Assembly: GCF_022810765.1 (NCBI RefSeq)
Contig: NZ_CP094494.1
Location: 1,364,001-1,428,000 of the forward strand
Origin: Winogradskyella sp. MH6
GTDB taxonomy: Bacteria > Bacteroidota > Bacteroidia > Flavobacteriales > Flavobacteriaceae
Reading direction: 5' to 3'
DNA length: 64,000 nt
The notes under the pieces were generated by a model. The model was not told the DNA's origin. It ran no database searches and saw only the letters and a program-made list of their open reading frames with translations. The position numbers and the translations under genes are program-made. Position 1 is the stretch's first letter, and each line of letters starts with the position of its first letter. Below, piece by piece: positions 54,016-62,385 of the stretch.

Positions 54016-55289
54016 TGAGCGATACTAAGCGTGTTTTTCTTTTTGGCTTTGCCTTATTTGCTGGTTTTTTTGGAGCTGGAAATTTAATTCTTCCTCCATT
54101 TTTAGGATTCAATTCTGGACCAGATTGGTGGTTGGTAGCCATCGGTTTTATGATAACAACAACCGTTATTCCTTTGTTGTCACTCTTTGGACACGCTAAG
54201 CTGCAAGGCACAATGCTCGATTTTGGTAAAAAAGTATCTCCGAAATTTAGCCTTATCTATTGTGTCGTTATGTTTCTTATCATAATTGTTCTGCCTGCTC
54301 CACGTACTGCAGCAGTGACACACGAAATGGCGATAGCACCACTATTTGGTACATCACCTTTATTAACCAGTTGTATCTATTTTGCTTTAGTACTTCTTTT
54401 TGCTCTCAACCGATCTAAAGCCTTATCTATTCTAGGGAAGTATTTAACTCCAATCATTGTGATTATGGTCTTAACCATAGTCGTTTTAGGACTTGTGTCT
54501 CCACCAGACCTGATGCGCTTAGGTAATTTAAAAACACCCTTGGTTGATGGTTTATTGGAAGGGTATCAGACTTACGATGCCATTGCTGGTATAGTGATGG
54601 GAAGCGTAATTATTATTTCGCTTAATAAAGAAGGTTTAAAAAGCTACAGCGAAAAGAAAAAAATAATAGCAAAATCTGGGTTTATAGCAATGTTCGGACT
54701 ATTTATTATATATGCTGGACTTATTGCTTTGGTAGCATTTTATAGTAATTCGTTTTCAGAAGAAACGACCAGAACAAGTCTTTTATTGGGCCTGTCTAAA
54801 ACAATGATAGGAGATATTGGTGGTACTTTTGTTAGCGTTTTGGTGTCTTTAGCATGTTTTACCACAGCTGTAGCTATTGTGGTGTCTTTGGCAGATTTCT
54901 TTAAAGAACTGTATAATCAAAGCGAAAAGACATACTTAATTGTAGCTGTCATCTGTTGTGTTGTTGGTGTTGTTATGGGTAGTTATGATGTTGGTTTTAT
55001 TATAGATATTGCAATCCCAGCATTACTTTTTATTTATCCTATTTCTGTGTCTTTAATTTTACTGAATGTTTTACCAGATAAATGGGCCACTCCAATAGTA
55101 TTTAGAGCAGTGGTCATAACAGCCTTTGTGTTTAGCATTCCAGATGTGCTTGGATATTTTATGCCAAAAGAAAGTCTAAAATCTATAGTTGATGTTATTC
55201 CTTTAGCTCATTACAGTTTAGGTTGGGTGTTGCCAGCATTGCTTGCTTTTATCATAACAGTTTTAATACAAAATCTTTTAAAGAAATAG
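54015..55289 (+). CDS. brnQ: Branched-chain amino acid carrier (BrnQ/LIVCS family)
   Basis: 424 residues with about 12 hydrophobic segments. Family sequences include GFALFAGFFGAGNLILPPFLG near the start, shown in part as FFGAGNLILPP, and YQTYDAIAGIVMGSVII. It imports Leu, Ile and Val with sodium across the inner membrane. It overlaps the preceding serine hydrolase by one base and is followed after 1 bp by a DNA methylase, so the three are co-transcribed. Confidence 0.92.
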   Translation: MSDTKRVFLFGFALFAGFFGAGNLILPPFLGFNSGPDWWLVAIGFMITTTVIPLLSLFGHAKLQGTMLDFGKKVSPKFSLIYCVVMFLIIIVLPAPRTAAVTHEMAIAPLFGTSPLLTSCIYFALVLLFALNRSKALSILGKYLTPIIVIMVLTIVVLGLVSPPDLMRLGNLKTPLVDGLLEGYQTYDAIAGIVMGSVIIISLNKEGLKSYSEKKKIIAKSGFIAMFGLFIIYAGLIALVAFYSNSFSEETTRTSLLLGLSKTMIGDIGGTFVSVLVSLACFTTAVAIVVSLADFFKELYNQSEKTYLIVAVICCVVGVVMGSYDVGFIIDIAIPALLFIYPISVSLILLNVLPDKWATPIVFRAVVITAFVFSIPDVLGYFMPKESLKSIVDVIPLAHYSLGWVLPALLAFIITVLIQNLLKK

Positions 55290-55290
55290 T

Positions 55291-55995
55291 ATGAAATACA
55301 TGGGAAGCAAGGCACGTTTTGCCAAACATTTATTACCAATTATTCTAAAAGATAGAAAGCCTAAACAATCATATATTGAGCCGTTTGCAGGTGGTATGAA
55401 CATGATAGATAAGGTTGATGGTATTCGTATCGCCAACGATCAGCATGAAGAATTAATGGCCATGTGGCAAGCCCTGATTTATGATAAATGGGATCCGCCA
55501 AAATCGGTAAGTGAGGATGAATACAAGACCATAAAATACAATCAAGATGATTTTCCAAAACACTTGGTGGCTTATGTTGGTTTTAATTCGTTTGGTGGTA
55601 AATGGTTTGCAGGTTACCGACGCGATAAGCAAGGCAAACGCGATTATTGGGCGGAACATTACCGAAATATTACCAAACAAGTACCTAATCTCGAAGGCGT
55701 GATTTTATCCTGTAAATCGTATACCGAATTAGAGATTCCTGAAAACAGTATTGTGTATTGTGATCCGCCATACGCATCTACCACAAAATACAGAGATAGT
55801 TTCAACCATGACAAATTTTGGGAATGGTGCAGACAGCAAAGTAAAGCAGGGCATCACGTTTTTATTAGTGAATACAGCGCGCCAGAAGATTTCAAGTGTA
55901 TTTGGGAAAAACCAGCCAAAACAAGTTTCTCATGGCATGCAGATAATTTACCTGCTAAAAAAAGTATTGAGCGTTTGTTTGTCTATAAGGGATGA
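55291..55995 (+). CDS. Dam-type (D12 class) N6-adenine DNA methylase
   Basis: 234 residues. The SAM-binding start MKYMGSKARFAKHLLPII, motif I IEPFAGGMNM and catalytic motif IV YCDPPYAST are present. The family methylates the N6 of adenine in a short target. No restriction endonuclease is adjacent, so it is a solitary methylase, often of phage or plasmid ancestry. It is the last gene of a unit with brnQ and a serine hydrolase, an unusual partnership. The target sequence cannot be read. Confidence 0.88.
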   Translation: MKYMGSKARFAKHLLPIILKDRKPKQSYIEPFAGGMNMIDKVDGIRIANDQHEELMAMWQALIYDKWDPPKSVSEDEYKTIKYNQDDFPKHLVAYVGFNSFGGKWFAGYRRDKQGKRDYWAEHYRNITKQVPNLEGVILSCKSYTELEIPENSIVYCDPPYASTTKYRDSFNHDKFWEWCRQQSKAGHHVFISEYSAPEDFKCIWEKPAKTSFSWHADNLPAKKSIERLFVYKG

Positions 55996-56006
55996 AGCAC
56001 TATTGG

Positions 56007-56029
56007 CATTCCTAAGCAGGCAGAAATCT
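56007..56029. repeat. Degenerate copy of the REP-like CATTCCT element
   Basis: These 23 bases match 62202-62224 at 19 positions. It lies in the 152-bp gap between the methylase and lysC, and is likely a decayed copy because its hairpin arms no longer pair fully. Confidence 0.4.
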
Positions 56030-56121
56030 ATTAAACCAACCAGTATTTTGTTAATTATATAACAAATTGTAATTAATTGTACTATTTCTTCAATTTTTAG
56101 GTCAGTAGCAAAAGCTACAGC

Positions 56122-56129
56122 TACATTTG
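56122..56129 (+). promoter_or_regulatory. -7 promoter element for lysC
   Basis: TACATTTG matches TAnnTTTG exactly, 18 nt before the ATG at 56148. Its TTG (56127-56129) is in frame and could be misread as a start. Confidence 0.5.
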
Positions 56130-56147
56130 CGCTCTAAAAAATTGAAT

Positions 56148-57476
56148 ATGTTAGTATATAAATTTGGTGGCACCTCAGTAGGTTCGGTAGTAAATATGAA
56201 TCATGTAAAGGATATCATAAATACCAAAGACCAAAAAATAGTGGTTTTATCAGCCATGTCTGGTACCACAAATGCCTTGGTGGAAATTTCGAGATTAATT
56301 GAAGTTGGTGAAGTAGATACTGCCAAAACGCATATCAAAACATTGCATGAAACATACACAAGCGTTGTAAACGATTTATTGCAAAACCAATCGTTACGAC
56401 AAGATGTACATCATTATGTCAATACCAGATTTGAAATACTTTCAGATGCTGTTGATGCGTCATTTTCTCAACTGTTACATAACGAAATAGTGGCTAATGG
56501 AGAATTGTTGTCTACCTATATGTTTAGTCGCTTATTGCAACAAGAAGGTTTTAAGGCAAGGCTTTTACCAGCTTTAGATTTTATGCGTATCGACAGTCAT
56601 AACGAACCCGATAATTTCTATATTAAACAAAACTTAAACCGTTTAATAGAAAGTTCGGATGCGGCTGATATTTATATCACACAAGGCTTTATTTGTTTAG
56701 ATGCTGAAGGCAAAGTAACCAACCTACAACGTGGTGGAAGCGATTATACAGCAACCATAATTGGTGCAGCTATCGAAGCCGATGAGGTGCAAATTTGGAC
56801 CGATATTGATGGTTTCCACAATAACGATCCACGTTACGTCAACGATACACAAGCCTTATCGCATTTATCGTATGACGAAGCTGCTGAGTTGGCTTATTTT
56901 GGAGCTAAGATTTTGCATCCGCAAACTGTAATGCCAGTGCGTCAAATCGACATTCCATTACGACTAAAAAACACTATGGCACCACAAGCACATGGCACGT
57001 TAATTACCAACAAAGTTCATGGAGAAGGTATCAAAGCTATTGCGGCAAAAGATGGTATTACAGCTATAAAAATTAAGTCGGTACGTATGTTGTTAGCGCA
57101 TGGCTTTTTAAAGAAAGTGTTTGAAGTCTTTGAGCGTTACGAAACCTCAATAGATATGATAACCACGTCTGAAATCGCAGTGTCCTTAACCATTGATAAT
57201 ACTACACATTTAAAAGCTATAACCGAAGAATTAGAGCAATTTGCCACTGTAGATATAGACGATTATATGAGTATTGTCTGTTTGGTAGGTAACCATATTA
57301 TTTACCATCCTGATACACCAGAACTCTTCCAAGTGTTACAAGATGTTAATGTACGTATGATTGCTTATGGAGGTAGCAACAACAATATTTCACTTTTAGT
57401 AAATACCAGTGATAAGTTAGAAACTTTGCAGAAGTTACAGCGTTATGTTTTTGAGGGTGGTTTTGTGGGAGTTTAG
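56148..57476 (+). CDS. lysC: Aspartate kinase
   Basis: 442 residues from the ATG at 56148, giving MLVYKFGGTSVGS, the N-terminal kinase motif. Further motifs: QRGGSDYTATIIGAA and EVQIWTDIDGFHNNDPRYV. Two ACT domains form the C-terminal part, so feedback regulation is likely. It makes aspartyl phosphate for lysine, threonine and methionine synthesis. It is monofunctional here. Its stop overlaps the convergent zinc-ribbon gene by 4 bp. Confidence 0.94.
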   Translation: MLVYKFGGTSVGSVVNMNHVKDIINTKDQKIVVLSAMSGTTNALVEISRLIEVGEVDTAKTHIKTLHETYTSVVNDLLQNQSLRQDVHHYVNTRFEILSDAVDASFSQLLHNEIVANGELLSTYMFSRLLQQEGFKARLLPALDFMRIDSHNEPDNFYIKQNLNRLIESSDAADIYITQGFICLDAEGKVTNLQRGGSDYTATIIGAAIEADEVQIWTDIDGFHNNDPRYVNDTQALSHLSYDEAAELAYFGAKILHPQTVMPVRQIDIPLRLKNTMAPQAHGTLITNKVHGEGIKAIAAKDGITAIKIKSVRMLLAHGFLKKVFEVFERYETSIDMITTSEIAVSLTIDNTTHLKAITEELEQFATVDIDDYMSIVCLVGNHIIYHPDTPELFQVLQDVNVRMIAYGGSNNNISLLVNTSDKLETLQKLQRYVFEGGFVGV

Positions 57477-57787
57477 ATTGAAGTAAAACAATTTTCACAC
57501 TTTTCAAGTTCAAGATTTACAGGTTGATTACATTCAACACAGGTAGTGTATACATTCCCTTCAATATCAAAAAACTCTTCAGTGTCTATTTCTTCCCATT
57601 CAGTAAAATAAAACCATTCATTTTTTGTGTTGAATTTTTGTTTTTCTTCTTTCCAATTTAAACCTTTGGATTCTACGTATTCTTTAGCTTGTTTTTCTGT
57701 TTGACAATAATATTGACCATCGTTAAAAATATACCCTTGGTTTATGCCTTTGCCATTGAAGTCACTTTTTCGTGCATATTTTTTCAT
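57473..57787 (-). CDS. Zinc-ribbon protein divergent from the McrBC cassette
   Basis: 104 residues. The N-terminal part is polar (YARKSDFNGKGINQGYIF, QTEKQAKEYVESKG). The C-terminus is a four-Cys ribbon: TTCVECNQP and EKCENCFTSI. I do not recognise a family. It has its own -7 element (TATATTTG, 57801-57808) and diverges from the XRE regulator across a perfect inverted repeat, so it may share regulation and belong functionally to the defence cassette. It overlaps the lysC stop by 4 bp. Confidence 0.65.
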   Translation of the reverse strand: MKKYARKSDFNGKGINQGYIFNDGQYYCQTEKQAKEYVESKGLNWKEEKQKFNTKNEWFYFTEWEEIDTEEFFDIEGNVYTTCVECNQPVNLELEKCENCFTSI

Positions 57788-57800
57788 AATTAAATTTCTT

Positions 57801-57808
57801 CAAATATA
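57801..57808 (-). promoter_or_regulatory. -7 promoter element for the zinc-ribbon gene
   Basis: TATATTTG on the minus strand is an exact TAnnTTTG match 13 nt upstream of the ATG. The left arm of the inverted repeat at 57817-57830 falls just upstream, between it and its -33 region. Confidence 0.45.
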
Positions 57809-57816
57809 AACAAATG

Positions 57817-57854
57817 ATACTTATTGTATGTTGAAAGCTGCATACAATAAGTAT
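57817..57854. promoter_or_regulatory. Perfect 14-bp inverted repeat, probable XRE operator
   Basis: ATACTTATTGTATG (57817-57830), a 10-nt spacer, then CATACAATAAGTAT (57841-57854) with no mismatch. The -33 TTG of the XRE promoter is in the spacer, and the right arm lies between -33 and -7. Binding would block the XRE-McrB-McrC promoter and could also affect the divergent gene. Confidence 0.65.
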
Positions 57855-57861
57855 AGTTTTG
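57831..57861 (+). promoter_or_regulatory. Promoter of XRE-mcrB-mcrC
   Basis: TTG (57831-57833), 20 nt, TAGTTTTG (57854-57861): an optimal Bacteroidota promoter. The -7 element ends 4 nt before the XRE ATG at 57866, predicting a leaderless message. Confidence 0.6.
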
Positions 57862-57865
57862 GTTT

Positions 57866-58129
57866 ATGGTGAATCAATTCATACTTAAAGAGTTTGGAAA
57901 TCGAATACGTTTTTTACGAAACGAAAAAAATCTTAGTCAAGAAGAACTCTCCTTTGTTACAGGTTTTCATAGAACTTATATCGGAATGATTGAACGTGGT
58001 GAACGCAATATTTCGTTGACCAATATTTTGGTTTTTGCTAAGGCTTTTGAAATGGATGTGTCTGAATTGCTTGATTTTAAAAGCCAAAATCCAAAAATTA
58101 ACTACAAGGATTATCAACTTAAAAACTAA
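57866..58129 (+). CDS. XRE-family transcriptional regulator of the McrBC cassette
   Basis: 87 residues. A single helix-turn-helix domain: GNRIRFLRNEKNLSQEELSF, then FHRTYIGMIERGERNISLTN and DVSELLDFK. Such regulators commonly control restriction systems, where they delay expression until the cell is protected. A perfect inverted repeat overlaps its promoter, so autoregulation is likely. It lies 2 bp before the McrB-like gene. This is a C.-protein-like arrangement, unusual for a type IV system, which needs no delay for self-protection. Confidence 0.88.
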   Translation: MVNQFILKEFGNRIRFLRNEKNLSQEELSFVTGFHRTYIGMIERGERNISLTNILVFAKAFEMDVSELLDFKSQNPKINYKDYQLKN

Positions 58130-58131
58130 AA

Positions 58132-59520
58132 ATGAGTATAGAATTAATAAGACAATTTATCAAGGAAAAGGCAATAGAATTTGGTGCAAAACCAGAAAAT
58201 GAATACAATAAGCCTTACGTGGAAAGAAACAATACAGGCAAGGAAGCTTTAAAAGATAATGGTGCTTATTTTGGTTTTATTCATTCTGAAGAAGAAGCCT
58301 CAGGTCCTTTTCATGATTTTTCGATAGCGATTTTTCCTAGTGAGAATAATAAAGCTTGGTTGGTCTGTTTAGGTATTGGTTCTAGTGGGTTTAAAAATGA
58401 TTATGAAGTTGCTACCTTTCCAGGTCTTAGAAGGCTATTTTCAAAACTTACTAATGAGAGAGGATTTTGTAAATCTGACTTTTCTGACATAGAAACTAGT
58501 TTGCCGAAAAGTATTACTACAAATCCTGATTTACAACACTTAAAGAATACAATAAAAACATATACTAAAGTTTTACCTGCATGTCAGATAGTTGATAATC
58601 CAGAAAGTATAGAAGGGAAAAAAGTAATTTCAGCTTTTATAGCTGGTTATGCTAAATTGAGAGACTGGCCAACAAATAAAAGCCATCGTAAAGCAATTTC
58701 AGATGCTTTAGAGCCCTTTATTAAAGATGTATCAATAGATGATAGTGTAGAGATTAAAAAACTAATTGAAGATAGAAAATATTTAGTTTTACAAGGTCCG
58801 CCTGGAACAGGAAAAACAAGAATGGCTAAAAAGGTTGCTAATGAAATTGGGGCAAGGACATTTTTTACTCAATTTCACGCAGAAACAACATATTCTGATT
58901 TCATTTATGGTATTAGACCAGATATTAAAAATAAAGAACTAAGTTATGGGGAAACTTTAGGCATTTTCACGCAATCATTGAAATACGCATTGAGCAATGT
59001 TAACGAAAAAGTGATTTTAATTGTAGATGAAATTAATAGAGCAAATCTTTCTAATGTGTTGGGACCTGTCTTTTATTTATTTGAACATAAAATGGAGGCA
59101 TCTGATATTCAAATAGAAATTTCGCCAGAATTTAAAGTTACTAAGTTGCCTGAAAATTTTCATGTTATTGCCACAATGAATACTGCTGATAGAAGTTTAG
59201 CGGTTGTTGACTTCGCACTTAGAAGAAGGTTTGCTTGGTATTCATTAAAGCCTAAACCAATCAAATCAAAAAGCTTTTTTAAAGAAGATTTTGCTAGGAT
59301 ACAAGAGATATTTGATTGGTATGCATCTAGTATTGAACTTTCTTTACAGCCTGGACAAGGATACTTTATTGCTGAAAGTAATGAAGAGATGGAAAACCGA
59401 ATTAGATATGAAGTATTTCCTTTAATAAAGGAGTATTTACAAGAAGGACTATTAAAGAATGCCAAGGAAGAGTTCAATAATTATTTCGCTTCAAGAATAA
59501 ACCAATCTTTATTTGAATAA
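58132..59520 (+). CDS. mcrB: McrB-like AAA+ GTPase subunit
   Basis: 462 residues. The C-terminal AAA+ domain has Walker A QGPPGTGKT (about 223-230), Walker B VILIVDEINRANLSNV (about 295-310), and the McrB hallmark MNTADRSLAVVDFALRRRF (about 348-366). The N-terminal 200 residues should be the DNA-recognition domain; its stretch IAIFPSENNKAWLVCLG, then GLRRLFSKLTNERGF, is not one I can assign. McrB forms hexamers that drive McrC to cleave modified DNA. It starts 2 bp after the XRE gene and is 9 bp before the nuclease. Confidence 0.9.
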   Translation: MSIELIRQFIKEKAIEFGAKPENEYNKPYVERNNTGKEALKDNGAYFGFIHSEEEASGPFHDFSIAIFPSENNKAWLVCLGIGSSGFKNDYEVATFPGLRRLFSKLTNERGFCKSDFSDIETSLPKSITTNPDLQHLKNTIKTYTKVLPACQIVDNPESIEGKKVISAFIAGYAKLRDWPTNKSHRKAISDALEPFIKDVSIDDSVEIKKLIEDRKYLVLQGPPGTGKTRMAKKVANEIGARTFFTQFHAETTYSDFIYGIRPDIKNKELSYGETLGIFTQSLKYALSNVNEKVILIVDEINRANLSNVLGPVFYLFEHKMEASDIQIEISPEFKVTKLPENFHVIATMNTADRSLAVVDFALRRRFAWYSLKPKPIKSKSFFKEDFARIQEIFDWYASSIELSLQPGQGYFIAESNEEMENRIRYEVFPLIKEYLQEGLLKNAKEEFNNYFASRINQSLFE

Positions 59521-59529
59521 ATCAAAAGC

Positions 59530-60894
59530 ATGGATGTATTCTGCGAAATACCTTGTTTAACTGAGTTTTCAAAGCAATTTAATGGAATTGTTTTACAAAA
59601 AAAGTGGTTTAAATCTGCAGATAAACGGGTCATTGGTCAGTATCTTCAAAAATTTATTAATTATAATTCTAAGCAGTTTGATTTTCTAGATGTTCAACCC
59701 TTTATTGTTGGAACAGACCAAAATGTTTCTATTGCTTTTCGCACTTCAGGATTTATAGGGTCTATACCTTTAAGAGCTCCTGATACAGGTAAACAAATTG
59801 GTGATTTTGTAGTTACACCAAGGTTTTCCGGATATAGTCGATATGAAGATTATATTGAAATTTTAAATTTACTTGACACAGAAATAACCCCACATATTTT
59901 AGATAGCCTTCCGCTAGTTTCAGGAAAAAATTATAGACCACCATTATACCTTGAAGCTGTCAAGTATATCAATTCCTTGGAGAGTTTGATAAACTTGAAT
60001 TGGAGGAAATTTGACAATATTGAAAAAATTTCAGAAGAACCTATTGGTAAAATAAATTGGCAGAAATATTCTAAGCTTGAATATAAAGTTGAAAATCGAT
60101 TGAAGTTCCCTGTCAGGAAGAACGTTTTAAGTGAATTTCATTCAGAGTATTCTGAGATACGATTTGTATTTGATTTATGTAAAAAAGAAATACTTTCAGC
60201 AAATACTCCTCTAAGAATAAAGACAACCTTCAGGAGTAGACTTAATTTTATAGAAGAAAAACTGTATTATCATAAACCAAAGTATACCACAAATTTAGCC
60301 ATTAAGTTTTCGGACAATCCTACAGTTACTAAATGTAAACAGCAAGCAAATAAAATATTAAATTTTAATTTGCAGGATAGTACAGCATGGAAAATAGATT
60401 TTTCCGATGTTTTTGAAAAATTTGTCCAATATCTTTTTAGACTGGTTGCTAAAGAGATTGGTGGACGAATTTATACCAATTATAAATTTCATGCTGTTTC
60501 AAAAAAGTTTTACTCATGGGAGCTTAAGCATATCGAACCAGATGCTATTTATCAAAAAAAAGATTTACAAGTATTTATAGATGCTAAATACAAATCTAAT
60601 TTATATAACAAATATGGCATTAGTGAAAACCTTAAAGAAGACCATCGTCATGATTTACATCAAATTATGGCGTATTCATCGTTTAGTAAAACAGGTCCCA
60701 AGAATGGACTCCTTTGTTATCCTTCAGAGACTTTAGAGTCAAAAACTATTAAATATAAGAATCAAATAAATGAAGTTACTAATTCAATAATTATCATTGG
60801 GATCCCATTAAAAAAAGAAAGTATTAATTCAACTAAAACTCTTTTGATGAAGGAAATTAATAAAATTGAAAAATTACACCTTAATCAATTCTAA
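59530..60894 (+). CDS. mcrC: McrC-like nuclease subunit
   Basis: 454 residues. The N-terminal part is a beta-rich adaptor; the C-terminal PD-(D/E)XK nuclease has FEKFVQYLFR (motif Glu), IEPDAI (Asp), VFIDAKYKS (D-x-K) and DLHQIMAYSSF (Q-x3-Y). The order matches McrC/LlaJI-type restriction subunits. It cuts DNA when activated by the McrB-type GTPase. Its TAA abuts the pepP stop codon with no gap and no terminator, a sign of a compact insertion. It is AT-rich compared with pepP. Confidence 0.88.
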   Translation: MDVFCEIPCLTEFSKQFNGIVLQKKWFKSADKRVIGQYLQKFINYNSKQFDFLDVQPFIVGTDQNVSIAFRTSGFIGSIPLRAPDTGKQIGDFVVTPRFSGYSRYEDYIEILNLLDTEITPHILDSLPLVSGKNYRPPLYLEAVKYINSLESLINLNWRKFDNIEKISEEPIGKINWQKYSKLEYKVENRLKFPVRKNVLSEFHSEYSEIRFVFDLCKKEILSANTPLRIKTTFRSRLNFIEEKLYYHKPKYTTNLAIKFSDNPTVTKCKQQANKILNFNLQDSTAWKIDFSDVFEKFVQYLFRLVAKEIGGRIYTNYKFHAVSKKFYSWELKHIEPDAIYQKKDLQVFIDAKYKSNLYNKYGISENLKEDHRHDLHQIMAYSSFSKTGPKNGLLCYPSETLESKTIKYKNQINEVTNSIIIIGIPLKKESINSTKTLLMKEINKIEKLHLNQF

Positions 60895-62184
60895 CTAATT
60901 CATCAACTCCTCAATCTCTTCAGCTTCAATAGGAATATTGGCCATTAAGTTAAATGGTTCACCTTGTTCTTGTACCACAACATCATCCTCTAAACGGATA
61001 CCAAAACCTTCATCTGGAATATATATACCAGGCTCTACAGTAAAGACCATGTTGGCTTGCATTGGCTCGTGTAGTAAACCATAATCGTGCGTGTCTAAAC
61101 CAATATGGTGACTTGTACCATGCATAAAGTACTTTTTATACGCTGGCCAATCTGGGTTTTCGTTTTGTACATCAGCTTTATCCAATAAACCAAGACCTAA
61201 TAATTCAGACGTCATCAATTTACCAACTTCCACATGATATTGTTCCCAAAGTGTACCAGGAACCAACATTTTGGTCGCTTCATTTTTTACACGTAACACA
61301 GCATTGTAAACCGCTTTTTGGCGTTCAGAAAACTTACCGTTTACAGGAATGGTGCGGCTTAAATCACTAGAGTAGTTGGCGTATTCAGCAGCTGTATCAA
61401 ACAGAATTAAATCTCCATCTTTACACTGTTGGTTGTTTTCAATATAATGTAATACGTTGGCATTGTTTCCTGAGGCAATAATCGGAGTATAAGCAAAACC
61501 TTTAGAACGATTTCTTAAGAATTCGTGCATCATTTCGGCTTCAATTTCAAATTCCCAAACACCAGGTTTTACAAAACCTAAAACTCTACGAAAGGATTTT
61601 TCAGTAATATTACAAGCCTTTTGCATTAAGTCGATTTCTATAGGATCTTTTACCGAGCGTAAACGCTGTAAAATAGGATTGCTTTTTGCCACAGTATGTG
61701 CAGGATAAAGATTCTTTAACCATTTAGTGAAACGATCTTCACGTGTTTCGGTCTCAACATTGGCTCTGTAATGTTCGTTAGTGTTAATGTAAACCGTGTC
61801 GCATTGCGTCATCAGTTCAAACATTATTTTTTCTAGGTCTTGTAACCAATACACGGTTTTTACACCAGAGGTTTCAAAGGCTTTTTCCTTAGTGAGTTTT
61901 TCGCCTTCCCAAACGGCAATATGATCGTTGGTTTCTTTTAAGAATAAGATTTCACGATGTTTTTCTTTTGGACAATCTGGAAAAATAACCAAAATACTTT
62001 CTTCCTGATCTACACCACTGAGGTAAAAAATATCGCGATGCTGAGCAAAAGGCAAGGTGCTGTCTGCACTTACAGGATAAATATCGTTAGAATTAAAAAC
62101 AGCTAAACTGTTTGGCTTCATTTGAGAAGCAAAGTTTTTACGGTTTTTTATGAATAGGTTACGGTCTATAGGATGGTATTTCAT
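60895..62184 (-). CDS. pepP: Xaa-Pro aminopeptidase (aminopeptidase P)
   Basis: 429 residues of the M24 metallopeptidase family. The N-terminal domain starts MKYHPIDRNLFIKNRKNFA. Metal ligands are visible: LILFDTAAEYANYSSDLSRT (two Asp), FMHGTSHHIGLDTHD (His), TVEPGIY (Glu) and GIRLEDDV (Glu). It removes N-terminal residues before proline in the cytoplasm. It converges on mcrC with adjacent stop codons. Confidence 0.96.
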   Translation of the reverse strand: MKYHPIDRNLFIKNRKNFASQMKPNSLAVFNSNDIYPVSADSTLPFAQHRDIFYLSGVDQEESILVIFPDCPKEKHREILFLKETNDHIAVWEGEKLTKEKAFETSGVKTVYWLQDLEKIMFELMTQCDTVYINTNEHYRANVETETREDRFTKWLKNLYPAHTVAKSNPILQRLRSVKDPIEIDLMQKACNITEKSFRRVLGFVKPGVWEFEIEAEMMHEFLRNRSKGFAYTPIIASGNNANVLHYIENNQQCKDGDLILFDTAAEYANYSSDLSRTIPVNGKFSERQKAVYNAVLRVKNEATKMLVPGTLWEQYHVEVGKLMTSELLGLGLLDKADVQNENPDWPAYKKYFMHGTSHHIGLDTHDYGLLHEPMQANMVFTVEPGIYIPDEGFGIRLEDDVVVQEQGEPFNLMANIPIEAEEIEELMN

Positions 62185-62201
62185 TTGTTATTATGTATTG
62201 T

Positions 62202-62224
62202 CATTCCTGCGAAGGCAGGAATCT
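62202..62224. repeat. REP-like palindromic repeat
   Basis: ATTCCTGC and GCAGGAAT form an 8-bp stem around GAAG. This sequence type is frequent between flavobacterial genes. A decayed copy lies at 56007-56029 in the same orientation. Confidence 0.6.
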
Positions 62225-62250
62225 TAATTAATATTAGTTAAGTGTCTGCT

Positions 62251-62306
62251 TGAGTGCAGTCGAAAGCTAAATCGAGCTATCAAAAAAAACACTTCGATTG
62301 CGCTCA
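62251..62306. repeat. Imperfect inverted repeat of REP type
   Basis: TGAGTGCAGTCGAA and the complement of TTCGATTGCGCTCA match at 12 of 14 positions, separated by about 27 bp. The TTCGAtTGCGCTCAGTGTGACA form is a common dispersed element in Flavobacteriaceae. Confidence 0.5.
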
Positions 62307-62385
62307 GTGTGACAAACAATGTCATTTTTCCGCTTAAAAATTAACAAACTAGGGTTAAATTATAATGAAGCTGATTGTAATTGTT

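Noticed and set aside
55291..55995. Possible prophage remnant because of the phage-like Dam methylase
   Set aside because: No other phage genes, integrase, attachment sites or terminase lie nearby, and the gene is tightly packed behind brnQ.
57817..57854. Transposon inverted ends
   Set aside because: The arms are 10 bp apart with a promoter between them, which fits an operator and cannot enclose a mobile element.
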